DNA from: Microbacteriaceae bacterium
GTDB taxonomy: Bacteria > Actinomycetota > Actinomycetes > Actinomycetales > Microbacteriaceae
Length of the DNA stretch: 5,571 bases
Reading direction: 5' to 3'
Assembly (NCBI GenBank): GCA_025463665.1
Contig: JAODAY010000388.1
Coordinates: forward strand, 1-5,571
Within the stretch, counting starts at the first letter, position 1. Each line of letters begins with the position of its first letter. Below the pieces are notes generated by a model. It did not search any database and was not told the origin of the DNA. It saw only the letters and a program-made list of their open reading frames with translations. The position numbers and the translations under genes were made by a program. This document shows, one piece after another, positions 5,478 through 5,571 of this stretch.

Positions 5478-5571
5478 ATGTCACGCACTACAGCCATGCC
5501 CAAACGCGGCACGAACGCCAAAATCATCGGGCTAGCCGAAGCGGCAGAGGTCGGCGGCTACCTGTTCGGCT
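5478..5571 (+). CDS. Second sugar porter, N-terminal fragment (3' end outside window)
   Basis: Only 31 codons are visible: a short basic N-terminus (MSRTTAMPKRGTNAK), then IIGLAEAAEVGGYLFG, the start of helix 1. The VGGYLFG word aligns with LGGFLFG of the porter at 2537 (residues 21-27 there), and the preceding Lys-Ile-Ile aligns with its Lys-Val-Ile, so this is most likely another member of the sugar porter family and a paralogue of that gene. Glu21 and Glu24 fall within the predicted helix, which is unusual. A modest ribosome binding site, GAGAAAGA (5465-5472), is 5 nt before the ATG; an in-frame ATG at 5496 is a less likely start. It lies 109 nt after the dehydrogenase stop codon on the same strand. 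With so little sequence, family is likely but substrate is unknowable. Confidence 0.72.
   Translation, partial: MSRTTAMPKRGTNAKIIGLAEAAEVGGYLFG

Overview
The window is GC-rich, densely coded DNA. Codon third positions are nearly always G or C, there are GTG/ATG starts, and two genes look leaderless. All of this fits a high-GC actinobacterium, and the style (recurrent GGATGCC/GGCATCC words, sugar-porter type, protein family set) suggests Microbacteriaceae. The family placement is inference, not shown by any marker gene.

Layout, left to right. (1) Positions 1-984, minus strand: the N-terminal 328 residues of a beta-lactamase-fold serine hydrolase, cut by the left window edge. (2) A 248-bp divergent intergenic region. 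(3) Positions 1233-2372, plus strand: a secreted beta-propeller protein of the ScyD/ScyE type with a Sec signal peptide. It is followed by a strong GC-rich hairpin at 2407-2446 that probably ends its transcript. (4) Positions 2537-3973: a 12-helix sugar porter of the major facilitator superfamily, with its own -10-like element inside an imperfect inverted repeat and a clear Shine-Dalgarno site. (5) Positions 4010-5368: a short, divergent glucose-6-phosphate dehydrogenase-type enzyme, apparently leaderless, whose promoter starts right after the porter stop codon. (6) A small hairpin at 5382-5397, then from 5478 the first 31 codons of a second sugar porter, cut by the right edge.

The right half reads as a sugar uptake and oxidation cluster: two related sugar porters flank a dehydrogenase that would feed sugar phosphate into the oxidative pentose phosphate route. 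No sugar kinase, lactonase, 6-phosphogluconate dehydrogenase, OpcA or regulator is visible inside the window. The left half (hydrolase and secreted propeller) has no evident functional tie to it.

I see no RNA genes, mobile elements, CRISPR arrays or broken genes. I also see no evidence for a wholly new system. The most interesting points are the non-canonical residues and short length of the dehydrogenase, the operator-like repeat at the first porter promoter, the shared leaderless promoter geometry, and two glutamates in the predicted first helix of the second porter.
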